Shown in pieces: positions 49,475 to 57,079 of a stretch of DNA of 64,000 bases. A model generated the notes under the pieces. That model did not search any database and was not told the DNA's origin. It was given only the letters and a program-made list of their open reading frames with translations. The DNA comes from Paracoccaceae bacterium (lineage in GTDB: Bacteria; Pseudomonadota; Alphaproteobacteria; Rhodobacterales; Rhodobacteraceae), in assembly GCA_014239455.1 (NCBI GenBank), contig JAAZYV010000006.1, forward strand, positions 109,445 through 173,444, in the 5' to 3' direction. The translations under genes were made by a program, and so were the position numbers. Within the stretch, counting starts at the first letter, position 1, and each line of letters opens with the position of its first letter.

Positions 49475-50167
49475 TTAATTATTTATCGAATTGAAAAAAA
49501 TAGCAAGTGACGCAATTTCCTCATTAGAAAGTCGTTTTGTGATCATCTCCATAATGGGATGTTTTCTATTTCCATTTTTATAAGCATGCAGGGCTATAAT
49601 AAAGGATTTTACTGGCCAATTTGTTATAGATGGGATGCCTTCATCTTTTCCTGAAGCTTGATGACATGTGGCACATTCACTTGATAAATACTCCCCATAA
49701 TCACGATCTCCTGCAATGGACAAAATTTCTTCCGGCAGCGAATTTTCTTGAACCGAAGATCCTTGAGACGATTCGGATGCTTGCCATATAAATTCAATAA
49801 TTTTCTTTCTTTCCAATTCGTCCTTTATTCCTGAAAAATTCATGTTAGTTCCCTGAATGAACTTTCTTGGTTCTTTCAAGTATTTGTCTAACATTGGTTT
49901 TTCCCAGCGGATGGCTTGTTCCTTCAATTCTAGCAGAGAATTTGAATATTTAAAATTTTCAACAGATCCAACCACTCTGCCTCCAATTTCGTTAAGGTGG
50001 GGGCCAACACGATTCTTTGCCTCAGCACCAATTTGGTGGCAGGTTTTGCATTTCTTAAAAATTTTTTCTCCGCCCACTATTTCAGTTGCTGAAACGTTAT
50101 GCAGTCCGACATTCAAAAAAATTGAAGCAATTAGCATTAATGCGAAAAGTACCGTGAACAATCTCAT
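49475..50167 (-). CDS. Diheme cytochrome c, probable FccA-type partner of FccB
   Basis: 230 aa from ATG 50167 (the open frame reaches 50257 but the signal peptide begins here; no good ribosome site for either). Signal peptide 1-27. Heme 1: Cys40-x2-Cys43-His44 with axial Met109 in GTNMNFSG, a cytochrome c2/c550-like domain (residues 30-130). Heme 2: Cys165-x2-Cys168-His169 in a c553/FccA-like domain (150-230). The linker is Ser/Gln-rich. Accepts electrons from FccB and probably delivers them to a terminal oxidase or soluble carrier. Twenty bases separate it from fccB. Confidence 0.82.
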   Translation of the reverse strand: MRLFTVLFALMLIASIFLNVGLHNVSATEIVGGEKIFKKCKTCHQIGAEAKNRVGPHLNEIGGRVVGSVENFKYSNSLLELKEQAIRWEKPMLDKYLKEPRKFIQGTNMNFSGIKDELERKKIIEFIWQASESSQGSSVQENSLPEEILSIAGDRDYGEYLSSECATCHQASGKDEGIPSITNWPVKSFIIALHAYKNGNRKHPIMEMITKRLSNEEIASLAIFFNSINN

Positions 50168-50226
50168 AAGTATGATTATATAAACCGCAGTTTTTCTCCT
50201 CAAGGTTCTATATTTATTGAAATTAC

Positions 50227-50450
50227 TTAAAAAGACACTAGTTTTTTGTAAAAACATTTAATTTGTCGAGAAATCAAATCTGGATCTTCTTCATGCATTA
50301 GGTGCCCGTGATTTTTATTAATTTGTAACTCCGAGAACATCATTTGCTTTGATGCTTTCATACTATCTGAATTTTGAACTATATTATCTTTCTCTCCCAG
50401 AATAAAAGAAATTGGTATGCTTAAGTTTTGCCATTCTCGGGTTAACTTAT
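50227..50450 (-). pseudogene. bchO: C-terminal remnant of BchO-type alpha/beta hydrolase
   Basis: About 72 codons ending at TAA (50229-50227): REWQNLSIPISFILGEKDN followed by the catalytic-His region NHGHLMHEEDPDLI. The GHLxHEE block is that of BchO, the hydrolase encoded after bchI-bchD in photosynthesis clusters. No 5' part, lid or nucleophile elbow remains. The reading frame runs straight into the crtC remnant at about 50450, so this is one side of a deletion junction. Orientation (leftward) and place relative to crtC/crtD match the classical order. Other alpha/beta hydrolases could give a similar tail; the context makes bchO most likely. Confidence 0.68.
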
Positions 50451-50555
50451 TGAGATTCCATCAACGTACCACCAGGCATAGCCATTCTTCTCTACTATGA
50501 CATCAAATTTAGGTTGCGTAAGATTGTTTCTGCCGCATGCTTGCCGGATTGGCAT
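50448..50555 (-). pseudogene. crtC: 5' remnant of hydroxyneurosporene synthase (CrtC)
   Basis: From ATG at 50555 about 35 codons are readable: MPIRQACGRNNLTQ, then FDVIVEKNGYAWWYVDGIS. The GYAWWYVD block, followed in complete enzymes by SDDG, is a hallmark of the CrtC N-terminus (1,2-hydration of neurosporene-type carotenoids in spheroidene synthesis). The start overlaps the crtD 3' end, as expected for a crtDC operon. After the last matching codon the sequence becomes bchO-like, so nearly all of crtC has been deleted. Confidence 0.78.
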
Positions 50556-51994
50556 GCCATCGGTACTCCTGCTCCTGGATGGGTTCCTCCTCCGGGCGAC
50601 CAACAAACCCTTTATCTGGCTTTGGGATAGAGGCTTTTTGAATGTAGAATTGATTCCATGAGGGTTTCTTCCGTATAAAGATTTGGATGAGCCAGGAAAT
50701 AATTTGTCGAATTCGAAGAGTGTGGTCAACATTTCTTTTTTTGGGCTTAATTTCAGTTTCAGTCCCATCGATTCTAGGATTGGAAATGTTGTATTTTTGC
50801 ATCTTTGAAATTCCTCATGTTTATCCGGACTCTTTGGGTTTGAAATAGAGGCGGCGTTGATTATTATTTCGAAGCCACCAATGGCAGTGGAACTTGGCGT
50901 TGGATCCTTATTATTGCCTTGGGTGCAAACATACAGAATTGGATCTGTAGGGATGATTCCCTCATTGATATCTTGAAACTCCTTTTTGTAGTTAATATTG
51001 AAGAAGACATTGTGATGAACCAATTTGTAGTTAGCTGGTTTAGTCGCAAAACTCCACACATAAGCAGAGAGCATACTAGGCTGTGGTTTCTTTTGAGCAA
51101 TATTTTTTTAACTTGGTTACCCAATAAACCCATTGTTAAAGCCCTAGGATCTCCGTTGAACAGGACTATATCGGCAAATATTTCCTCACCGTTCTCTAGT
51201 TTAATTCCTTTTACTTTTTTATCCTCAATCAGAATTTTATCTACTGATTGCCCATAATTAAAAACAGCGCCAGTCTTTTGAGCTATTCTTTCCATAGATT
51301 TTGGCATTTGATGCATATCACCTTTGATTCTCCAAACTCCTTTACTTTCCACATTCCAGATTAAGGATAATATGGACGGTGACATGAAAGGTGAGTCACC
51401 AACATATGTTGCATAACGAGCAAATAGCTGGATTAAACGAGGATCAGAAAAATTGTCTTCCAGGAATTCATACAGAATTCTCTGCCTTAGCAAAGTTTCA
51501 TAGAGTGCTTTTCCATTTTTAATTCCATTAATCAGTATGGGCAAAACCTTAGGTTTAGGGCTTTTAATAATGGGTTCATTAAATAGGCTGAAGAGTTTTT
51601 TTGAAAGAGAGTTAAATTTTTCAAATTCTTTAGCTGATCTTACTCCTGAAAAATCTATGATGGAGACCATGTTTTTTTCGAATGAGGGGAATAGATCTAA
51701 GGAGCTTCCATCTCTCCACCAATGACGGGCTAAAATTTCTTTAGGAACAAGCTCTAGATGATCTTCAATATGTTCGCCGTACGTCCTGAAAAGTTCTTCA
51801 AATATTTCATGCATTATTAAAACTGTTGGGTCAGAGTCGATTAATCCGGCAGCGCTATTTTTGGTTCTAATCTTACCACCAGGATAGGATTGTTTCTCAA
51901 ATATTTGAACATTAATCCCACAGGTCGAAAGTCTCATAGCAGCTGCCAGGCCACCTATGCTACTACCTACAATGATCACTTTCTTATATTTCAA
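50495..51994 (-). pseudogene. crtD: Hydroxyneurosporene desaturase CrtD, twice frameshifted
   Basis: Carotenoid 3,4-desaturase of the spheroidene/spirilloxanthin branch. First frame (51994 to about 51090) is excellent CrtD: GSSIGGLAAAMRLS, PGGKIRT, DSDPTVLIMHEIFEELF, ARHWWRDGSSLDLF, FARYATYVGDSPF and GVWRIKGDMHQMP. A one-base shift near 51090 moves the match to a second frame (SAYVWSFATKPANYKLVHHNVFF, PTDPILYVC); a second shift near 50598 moves it to a third (GGGTHPGAGVPMA, KHAAETIL) ending at TAG 50497-50495. All three pieces are colinear, so the gene was once complete and is now broken. Confidence 0.9.
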
Positions 51995-52026
51995 AATCTT
52001 AAAACCAAATTGATTCAGAACTTCTG

Positions 52027-52044
52027 TGTATTAAGGCACTTACA
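52027..52044. promoter_or_regulatory. PpsR/CrtJ-type operator (TGT-N12-ACA)
   Basis: TGTATTAAGGCACTTACA fits the TGT-N12-ACA consensus of PpsR/CrtJ, the redox/light repressor of photosynthesis genes. It lies in the 116-bp gap between divergent crtD and crtE, where PpsR sites are known in Rhodobacter. Symmetry beyond the outer triplets is poor. No ppsR gene is in the window. Confidence 0.55.
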
Positions 52045-52050
52045 TTTAAG

Positions 52051-52067
52051 TGTCGAAAAATTCGACA
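52051..52067. promoter_or_regulatory. Second PpsR-like palindrome (TGT-N11-ACA)
   Basis: TGTCGAAAAATTCGACA is a perfect inverted repeat with seven-base arms and three-base centre. It matches TGT-N11-ACA and is one base shorter than the usual PpsR spacing. It sits six bases from the first site, so the pair resembles the tandem operator that PpsR/CrtJ uses cooperatively. It could also be an operator for another regulator. Confidence 0.45.
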
Positions 52068-52110
52068 ATTTTTACTCCATATGCTAGATCGTATTCGCTA
52101 AGGAGCAACT

Positions 52111-52992
52111 ATGACGAAAGCAAATAATATCCAAGAGAGAATAAATATAGCTTTGTCTCAAACGCTGAGGAGTGCGAAAGATTCGCCAGCTCCACCAAAA
52201 GTGGCAGCAGCGATTGATTACGCTGTTTTTCCAGGAGGAGCAAGGGTCCGACCACGTTTGTGCTTAGCAGTTGCAGAAGCCTGCGGAGAGGATTTTCCTA
52301 AAATAACTGACTCTGCTGCAGTTGCCATTTAGCTAATGCACTGTGCTAGTTTGGTGCACGATGATCTTCCTTGTTTTGATGATGCGGCTTTGAGGCGCGG
52401 CAAACCAACTGCACACCGGGCTTTTGGTGAGACTGTGGCTGTTTTGGCTGGCGATGCATTGATAATACTAGCTTTTGAAAATCTGGCCAAAGGTTGCATG
52501 AAATGTCCAGAAAGATTACCCAGTCTCATTAGAATCCTTACTAAATCATCGGGCTTGCCTTTTGGGATTTGTTCAGGCCAAGGTTGGGAAAGTGAAAAAA
52601 AAATCAAATTGAGTGCTTACCATCAACTTAAAACCGGATCCTTATTTATTGCAGCCAGCTGTATGGGCGCTGTATCGGCTGGGGAAGATTTTGAACCTTG
52701 GGTTGAATTAGGAGCAAGGGTTGGGGAAGCATTTCAGGTGGCTGATGACCTAAAAGATGTGGTTGGACAATTGGATGAACTGGGTAAACCGAAAGGGCAG
52801 GACGCTATTAATAGCAGGCCAAGTGCCGTGTCAGAATTAGGAGTCGAGGGAGCCATAGATCGTTTGCAGGAAATTTTGAGTGGGGCTATTGCGTCTATTC
52901 CCGCTTGTGCAGGTGAAGCACAGTTATGTGAAATCATTCGTCATCAGGCTAAGCAATTAATGCCCGCCTTTGCTGCAGATAAAGTTCTATAA
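52111..52992 (+). pseudogene. crtE: Geranylgeranyl diphosphate synthase CrtE with internal amber codon
   Basis: Prenyltransferase making GGPP for carotenoids and bacteriochlorophyll tails. 293 codons in one frame, broken only by TAG at 52330-52332 in the context AVAI*LMHCASLVHDDLPCFDD, where homologues have Glu (GAG to TAG). Otherwise complete: first Asp-rich motif DDLPCFD, RRGKPTAHRAFGE, and second Asp-rich motif VADDLKDVVG. AGGAG stands before ATG 52111. Lengths and motifs are those of a CrtE/IspA-type enzyme. A sequencing error cannot be excluded, but neighbours on both sides are broken. Confidence 0.88.
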
Positions 52993-52998
52993 GCTCTT

Positions 52999-53250
52999 GT
53001 GACTTATAATGGATTGGTTTTTAGTTGGATGAATAATCTCGTAGCCAAGCCGAAGTTTCACACTTTGGTTAAAAAAATTCCCATACTTAATAGATTGGCG
53101 GCGAAAGACGGTCGTAGAATTTATGACTTAGTTTCGGGTTTCGTCTATAGCCAAGTTTTGCTTGCAATGGTGGAACTTAGACTATTCAAATTTTTGTTGT
53201 CCGGGAAAAAAAACATCAGGGAACTTTCTGATTATGCGCAACTTGATCAA
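52999..53250 (+). pseudogene. crtF: 5' remnant of hydroxyneurosporene O-methyltransferase (CrtF)
   Basis: Starts at TTG 52999, six bases after crtE. About 84 codons match the N-terminal dimerisation domain of CrtF: WMNNLVAKPKFHTL, GRRIYDLVSGFVYSQVLLAMVELRLFKFL and GKKNIRELSDYAQLD. The SAM-binding catalytic domain of roughly 270 residues is missing. Homology ends at a run of A (53248-53256). Position after crtE is the classical crtEF order. Confidence 0.85.
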
Positions 53251-53255
53251 AAAAA

Positions 53256-53339
53256 ATGCTTGAGGAAGAGAAAATTTGTGCATATTATACTGGAGGAAAG
53301 ATCTATGCGGCTTATGACCGCTTAGTATCTCCGGTATAA
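53256..53339 (+). other. Unidentified 3' gene tail upstream of dxs
   Basis: After the crtF remnant an open frame MLEEEKICAYYTGGKIYAAY then DRLVSPV* remains for 27 codons. It looks like the C-terminus of a real protein (ordered composition, stop before a non-coding gap), and would be the right edge of the deletion that removed crtF 3', bchCXYZ and puf genes. I do not recognise the gene; in related clusters the gene just before dxs is a puf gene. Confidence 0.35.
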
Positions 53340-53420
53340 GAGTGCATAATTAAACAGTGGTGGAAGAGGATGGTTCTCACATAGCTCTTCAGTACTGTTT
53401 TTTTTCTTTAAGGACTAATT

Positions 53421-55346
53421 ATGGTAAATTTTCCAATTTTAGACCAAGTTGATCTGCCTTCTGACCTAAGGCAGTTATCAGACAGCCAACTCGCTAGCTT
53501 AGCTAGGGAGTTACGAGCTGAGACAATATCTATTGTTTCAGAAACGGGAGGACATTTGGGTTCTAGTTTAGGGGTAATCGAACTGACTGTTGCATTGCAT
53601 GCTGTTTTTAATACTCCGCATGATCGGTTAATTTGGGACGTAAGCCATCAGTGTTACCCGCATAAGATACTTACTGGAAGACGAAATAGAATGAGAACCA
53701 TGAGGCAGAAAGAAGGCCTTTCTGGTTTTACTAAGAGATCCGAGAGCGAATACGATCCTTTTGGAGCGGCACATTCCTCAACGTCGATCTCAGCAGCTTT
53801 AGGTTTTACAGTGGCCAGGGAACTGGGAACATCGGTTGGTGATGCAATAGCCGTGATTGGTGATGGATCCATTAGTGCTGGTATGGCATACGAAGGATTA
53901 AACAACGCAGGTTCAGAAGGTCGTAGACTTTTCGTGATTTTGAATGATAACGAGATGTCTATAGCACCACCAGCAGGTGCAATGTCGAAATATCTTTCCA
54001 GTCTTTATGCGAATAATGAATTTTATAGCCTCACAAAACTAGCAGAAGGTTTAGCTAAGAGCTTGCCTAGCCCAATACAGGAGGGCGCTCGAAGAGCTAA
54101 GAGTCTAATTACCGGTATGGCTTCTGGGGGAACTTTTTTCGAGGAATTAGGTTTTTCTTATTTGGGACCAATAAATGGTCATGATCTTGACCAGCTGTTG
54201 CCAGTGCTCAGAGCTGTAAAAGCGAGAGCTTCCGGTCCTACATTAATTCATTGTGTAACAAAAAAAGGAAAAGGCTATGAGCCAGCTGAAACTTCCTCAG
54301 ACAAGTATCATGGTGTAGCAAAATTTGATATAGCTTCTGGAGAGCAAAAGAAATCGAAACCAAATGCTCCCTCTTATACCAGTATTTTTGGAAAGGAATT
54401 GGTAAATCAGGCAAAAAAAGATCACCGGATTGTTGCTATAACGGCAGCGATGCCATCGGGTACAGGTTTAAATATTATGCAAGAAACCTTTCCGGAGAGA
54501 GTTTTTGATGTAGGTATTGCAGAACAACACGCTGTAACTTTTGCTGGTGGGATGGCTGCCGGGGGGTTGAGGCCTTTCTGTGCAATATATTCAACCTTTC
54601 TGCAAAGAGGCTATGACCAGATCGTTCACGATATTGCCCTCCAAGGTTTACCAGTGCGTTTTGCTATAGATCGAGCGGGATTAGTAGGTGCTGACGGTGC
54701 CACACACGCTGGCTCATTTGATGTTGCATATTTAACAAATTTACCAGGATTTGTTGTAATGGCTGCTGCCGATGAGGTAGAGCTCATGAACATGGTTGCT
54801 ACCGCTGCCGAATACGATTCTGGACCGATAGCCTTTAGATATCCACGTGGGGAAGGGGAAGGGATTGAACTTCCTGAGTCAGGAGTGCCAATTGAAATTG
54901 GTAAAGGTAGAATGATTCAAGAAGGGACTAGTGGTGTGGCTATTCTCAACTTTGGAGCACATTTGGGGGAAGTTCGTGATGCATCCACACTGTTAGAAAA
55001 ATCTGGAATCAGTTTAACGATCGCTGATGCTAGGTTTGCGAAGCCCTTAGATACAAAAATGCTAAAGGACTTGGCGGTTAATCACTCGGTATTGGTAACT
55101 ATTGAAGAAGGAGCAATAGGTGGTTTTGGTTCACACGTGGCTCAATTTCTAACGGAGAATGGTTTATTGGATGGTGATCTAAAATTTAGAGCCATGTTCC
55201 TGAAGGACAAATTTGTTGATCAAGCTTCCCCGAAAGAAATGTACCAGGCAGCTGGATTAGACTCTCAAGATATTGTAGAAAAAGTGCTCGACCTACTTGG
55301 AGTATCTGTAGGTAGATTTAAACAAAAAAATAATGAATCTGCTTGA
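53421..55346 (+). CDS. dxs: 1-deoxy-D-xylulose-5-phosphate synthase
   Basis: TPP enzyme that condenses pyruvate and glyceraldehyde-3-phosphate, entry step of the MEP isoprenoid pathway. 641 aa, complete. Blocks: [11 protein letters not shown] with substrate His, [18 protein letters not shown] (TPP-diphosphate motif), [17 protein letters not shown] with catalytic Glu, [18 protein letters not shown], and [11 protein letters not shown] at 53421 after AAGGA. In Rhodobacterales dxs commonly closes the puf operon; here it survives intact while that operon is gone. Needs thiamine diphosphate, made by TPK at 7529. Confidence 0.97.
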   Translation: MVNFPILDQVDLPSDLRQLSDSQLASLARELRAETISIVSETGGHLGSSLGVIELTVALHAVFNTPHDRLIWDVSHQCYPHKILTGRRNRMRTMRQKEGLSGFTKRSESEYDPFGAAHSSTSISAALGFTVARELGTSVGDAIAVIGDGSISAGMAYEGLNNAGSEGRRLFVILNDNEMSIAPPAGAMSKYLSSLYANNEFYSLTKLAEGLAKSLPSPIQEGARRAKSLITGMASGGTFFEELGFSYLGPINGHDLDQLLPVLRAVKARASGPTLIHCVTKKGKGYEPAETSSDKYHGVAKFDIASGEQKKSKPNAPSYTSIFGKELVNQAKKDHRIVAITAAMPSGTGLNIMQETFPERVFDVGIAEQHAVTFAGGMAAGGLRPFCAIYSTFLQRGYDQIVHDIALQGLPVRFAIDRAGLVGADGATHAGSFDVAYLTNLPGFVVMAAADEVELMNMVATAAEYDSGPIAFRYPRGEGEGIELPESGVPIEIGKGRMIQEGTSGVAILNFGAHLGEVRDASTLLEKSGISLTIADARFAKPLDTKMLKDLAVNHSVLVTIEEGAIGGFGSHVAQFLTENGLLDGDLKFRAMFLKDKFVDQASPKEMYQAAGLDSQDIVEKVLDLLGVSVGRFKQKNNESA

Positions 55347-55358
55347 ATACTTGGATTT

Positions 55359-55889
55359 TTATAGAACCTTATTAAAAATATTTTCGGAGTGCTGTTTCAT
55401 GTAAATCTTAAACCATTCAGTGAATTTCTGAGGGTAAAGTTTCATTTCTACTTTAACTTCGGAAATGCTTATCCACTTGACCGACTTTACTTCCATGGAA
55501 TTTGGTCTCACATACAAATCAAGATCAGGAGATAAATCTGATACAAAGACCCTTACCACCTCATGTTCGATAAGCCCATTTCCTATTTCTGCCCGGTATT
55601 CCACTTCACTGCGAAATTGCAAATCTAATTTGCCTATCTCCAGTTCCTCTGAAAGCCTTCTATTTGCGCAGTTTTCAGGATTTTCTCCCCAGTGTGGGTG
55701 CGTGCAGGCTGTGTTTGCCCACAATTCCGGACTATGATATTTTATAGATGCGCGCTGTTGGATAAGTATATTCTCTTTCTGTTTAACGAAAACAGACACA
55801 GCTGGGTGCTTCAAGCCAAGTTTATGTACTTGAAGTTTTTCTACTGGTACTAAGCTATTATTTTTCCATGCCGCAATAACTTCGGTCAT
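55359..55889 (-). CDS. idi: Isopentenyl-diphosphate delta-isomerase, type I
   Basis: Interconverts IPP and DMAPP. 176 aa Nudix fold: metal/active-site segment NTACTHPHWGENPENCANRRLSEEL carries catalytic Cys62 and metal ligand His64, and HEVVRVF provides the acidic partner. Its ATG overlaps the bchP stop by four bases (ATGA), so it was the distal gene of a bchP-idi operon. Intact; because bchP is truncated its transcription must come from a new or internal promoter. Confidence 0.95.
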   Translation of the reverse strand: MTEVIAAWKNNSLVPVEKLQVHKLGLKHPAVSVFVKQKENILIQQRASIKYHSPELWANTACTHPHWGENPENCANRRLSEELEIGKLDLQFRSEVEYRAEIGNGLIEHEVVRVFVSDLSPDLDLYVRPNSMEVKSVKWISISEVKVEMKLYPQKFTEWFKIYMKQHSENIFNKVL

Positions 55890-56300
55890 GTAGTGGCTCT
55901 AACTAACCCTGATAAATGTAAAAGATTCTTAACCATAATTTTTAAATGGACTAGAGGTATTCGAGTGACCAATTTCTTATGAATATATGACTCAAAAGTC
56001 AATCTTTGAACGTCAACGTTTTTACACAAACTAACAAAACACTCCTTTCTATCATCAGATTTGTAGTAAGCGTTTTGCATGGCTTCGAGAACTCGAAAAA
56101 CAGTTTTGTGTTTTGACATAAATCTTTTACAAGCCAATTGTAAATCCTTAGAGTTTCCTGATAATAGACAGCTATGGGTAGCCAGGGCCGCTTCTTGGCC
56201 TCCTATCATGGCGTAGTAAATTCCCTCTCCGGATGAAGGAGCAACAAGCCCGGCCGCATCACCAGCCAACACTAAGTCTTTCCCAATATGATGAATCCTA
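55886..56300 (-). pseudogene. bchP: C-terminal remnant of geranylgeranyl reductase BchP
   Basis: About 135 codons matching the C-terminus of geranylgeranyl-bacteriochlorophyll reductase: GKDLVLAGDAAGLVAPSSGEGIYYAM (FAD second motif), KRFMSKHKTVFRVLEAMQ and CKNVDVQRLTFESYIHKKLV. The N-terminal FAD-binding half, about 250 residues, is missing. Upstream of about 56300 the sequence turns into the 3' end of hemA on the opposite strand, so the gene ends at a deletion junction. It retains the ATGA overlap with idi. Confidence 0.9.
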
Positions 56301-56536
56301 GCCATATTGTTCTGGTTATGATTAAGGACCCTGTGAAATGTAGAGAAATTAGCGATATTTTGCTCAATGAGAATGGTTTTTATGTTCAACCGATTAATTA
56401 TCCAACTGTCCCTAAGGGAAAAGAGAGGTTAAGATTTACACCATCACCGTTACATTCAGATGAAGATATTGATTATTTAGTAGAATGCCTAGCAAAATTG
56501 TGGAAGCAGTGCGCTCTCTCTAGAGTGGTTGCTTAA
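56297..56536 (+). pseudogene. hemA: C-terminal remnant of 5-aminolevulinate synthase
   Basis: About 80 codons match the ALAS C-terminus: SHIVLVMIKDPVKCREISD, LLNENGFYVQPINYPTVPKG, ERLRFTPSPLHS and LWKQCALSR. The PLP-binding N-terminal 320 residues are absent, replaced by bchP sequence. In Rhodobacter-type clusters hemA lies at the far end of the bchF-bchNBHLM-lhaA-puh superoperon, rightward, exactly where and how this fragment stands. Heme synthesis must rely on another gene elsewhere. Confidence 0.9.
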
Positions 56537-56626
56537 AGGATTTGATTCTCCTATGAAATTAGAGTAAACCGACATTTAGTTGTCGAGTAAATTGGTACTA
56601 TTATTGTCTTACTTTGTGAGGGAAAG

Positions 56627-57067
56627 ATGAAAAAATTTGTTTTATTGATAACGACCGTGCTTTTTGCACTGTCAGCAAATTTGTTATCCGCCGCTGAAAT
56701 TGAAGTAAAAATGTTAAATAAAGACGCAGATGGTAATACGATGGTATTTGAACCTATGCTTATAAAGGCAGAAAAAGGTGACACTGTGACTTTTTTACCC
56801 ACACAGAAGGGGCATATGGCTGCAAGCATGAAGGGTATGTTACCTAAGGGAATTAAGAAGTTTAAAGGTAAAATAAATAAAGCAGTCAGCATAGTTGTTT
56901 CAGAAGATGGACTTTATGGTATCAAATGTACTCCGCACTTTGCGAACGGTATGGTAGCTATCATAGTAGTTGGCGAAGCCAATACAGAAGGGTTTCTTGA
57001 CGGTAGGAAAGTCCCCACGAAGGCTAAGGCCAGAATGAAAGAAATGCTTGCTGAATTGGCTAACTAA
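56627..57067 (+). CDS. Pseudoazurin
   Basis: Periplasmic type I copper protein, electron donor to e.g. nitrite reductase or oxidases. 146 aa with signal peptide 1-22 (cleavage near SAA|EIE). Copper ligands are present: His63 (QKGHM), Cys101 and His104 (KCTPHF), Met109 (GMVA). The C-terminal helices KAKARMKEMLAELA are typical of pseudoazurin. ATG after GAGGGAAAG. It is the first gene right of the photosynthesis remnant; its partner enzyme is not in the window. Confidence 0.93.
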   Translation: MKKFVLLITTVLFALSANLLSAAEIEVKMLNKDADGNTMVFEPMLIKAEKGDTVTFLPTQKGHMAASMKGMLPKGIKKFKGKINKAVSIVVSEDGLYGIKCTPHFANGMVAIIVVGEANTEGFLDGRKVPTKAKARMKEMLAELAN

Positions 57068-57079
57068 GAGGATTTCAGA

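Noticed and set aside
50442..51074. Open frame of 210 codons on the minus strand as a novel gene
   Set aside because: It is a composite: a middle piece of crtD in a shifted frame plus the crtC start and a chance end. Not an independent gene.
52111..52992. crtE as a functional ispA-type prenyltransferase
   Set aside because: The amber codon precedes the first Asp-rich motif; no upstream alternative start bypasses it, and the neighbouring cluster is dead. Re-initiation at 52336 would lose about 75 residues.
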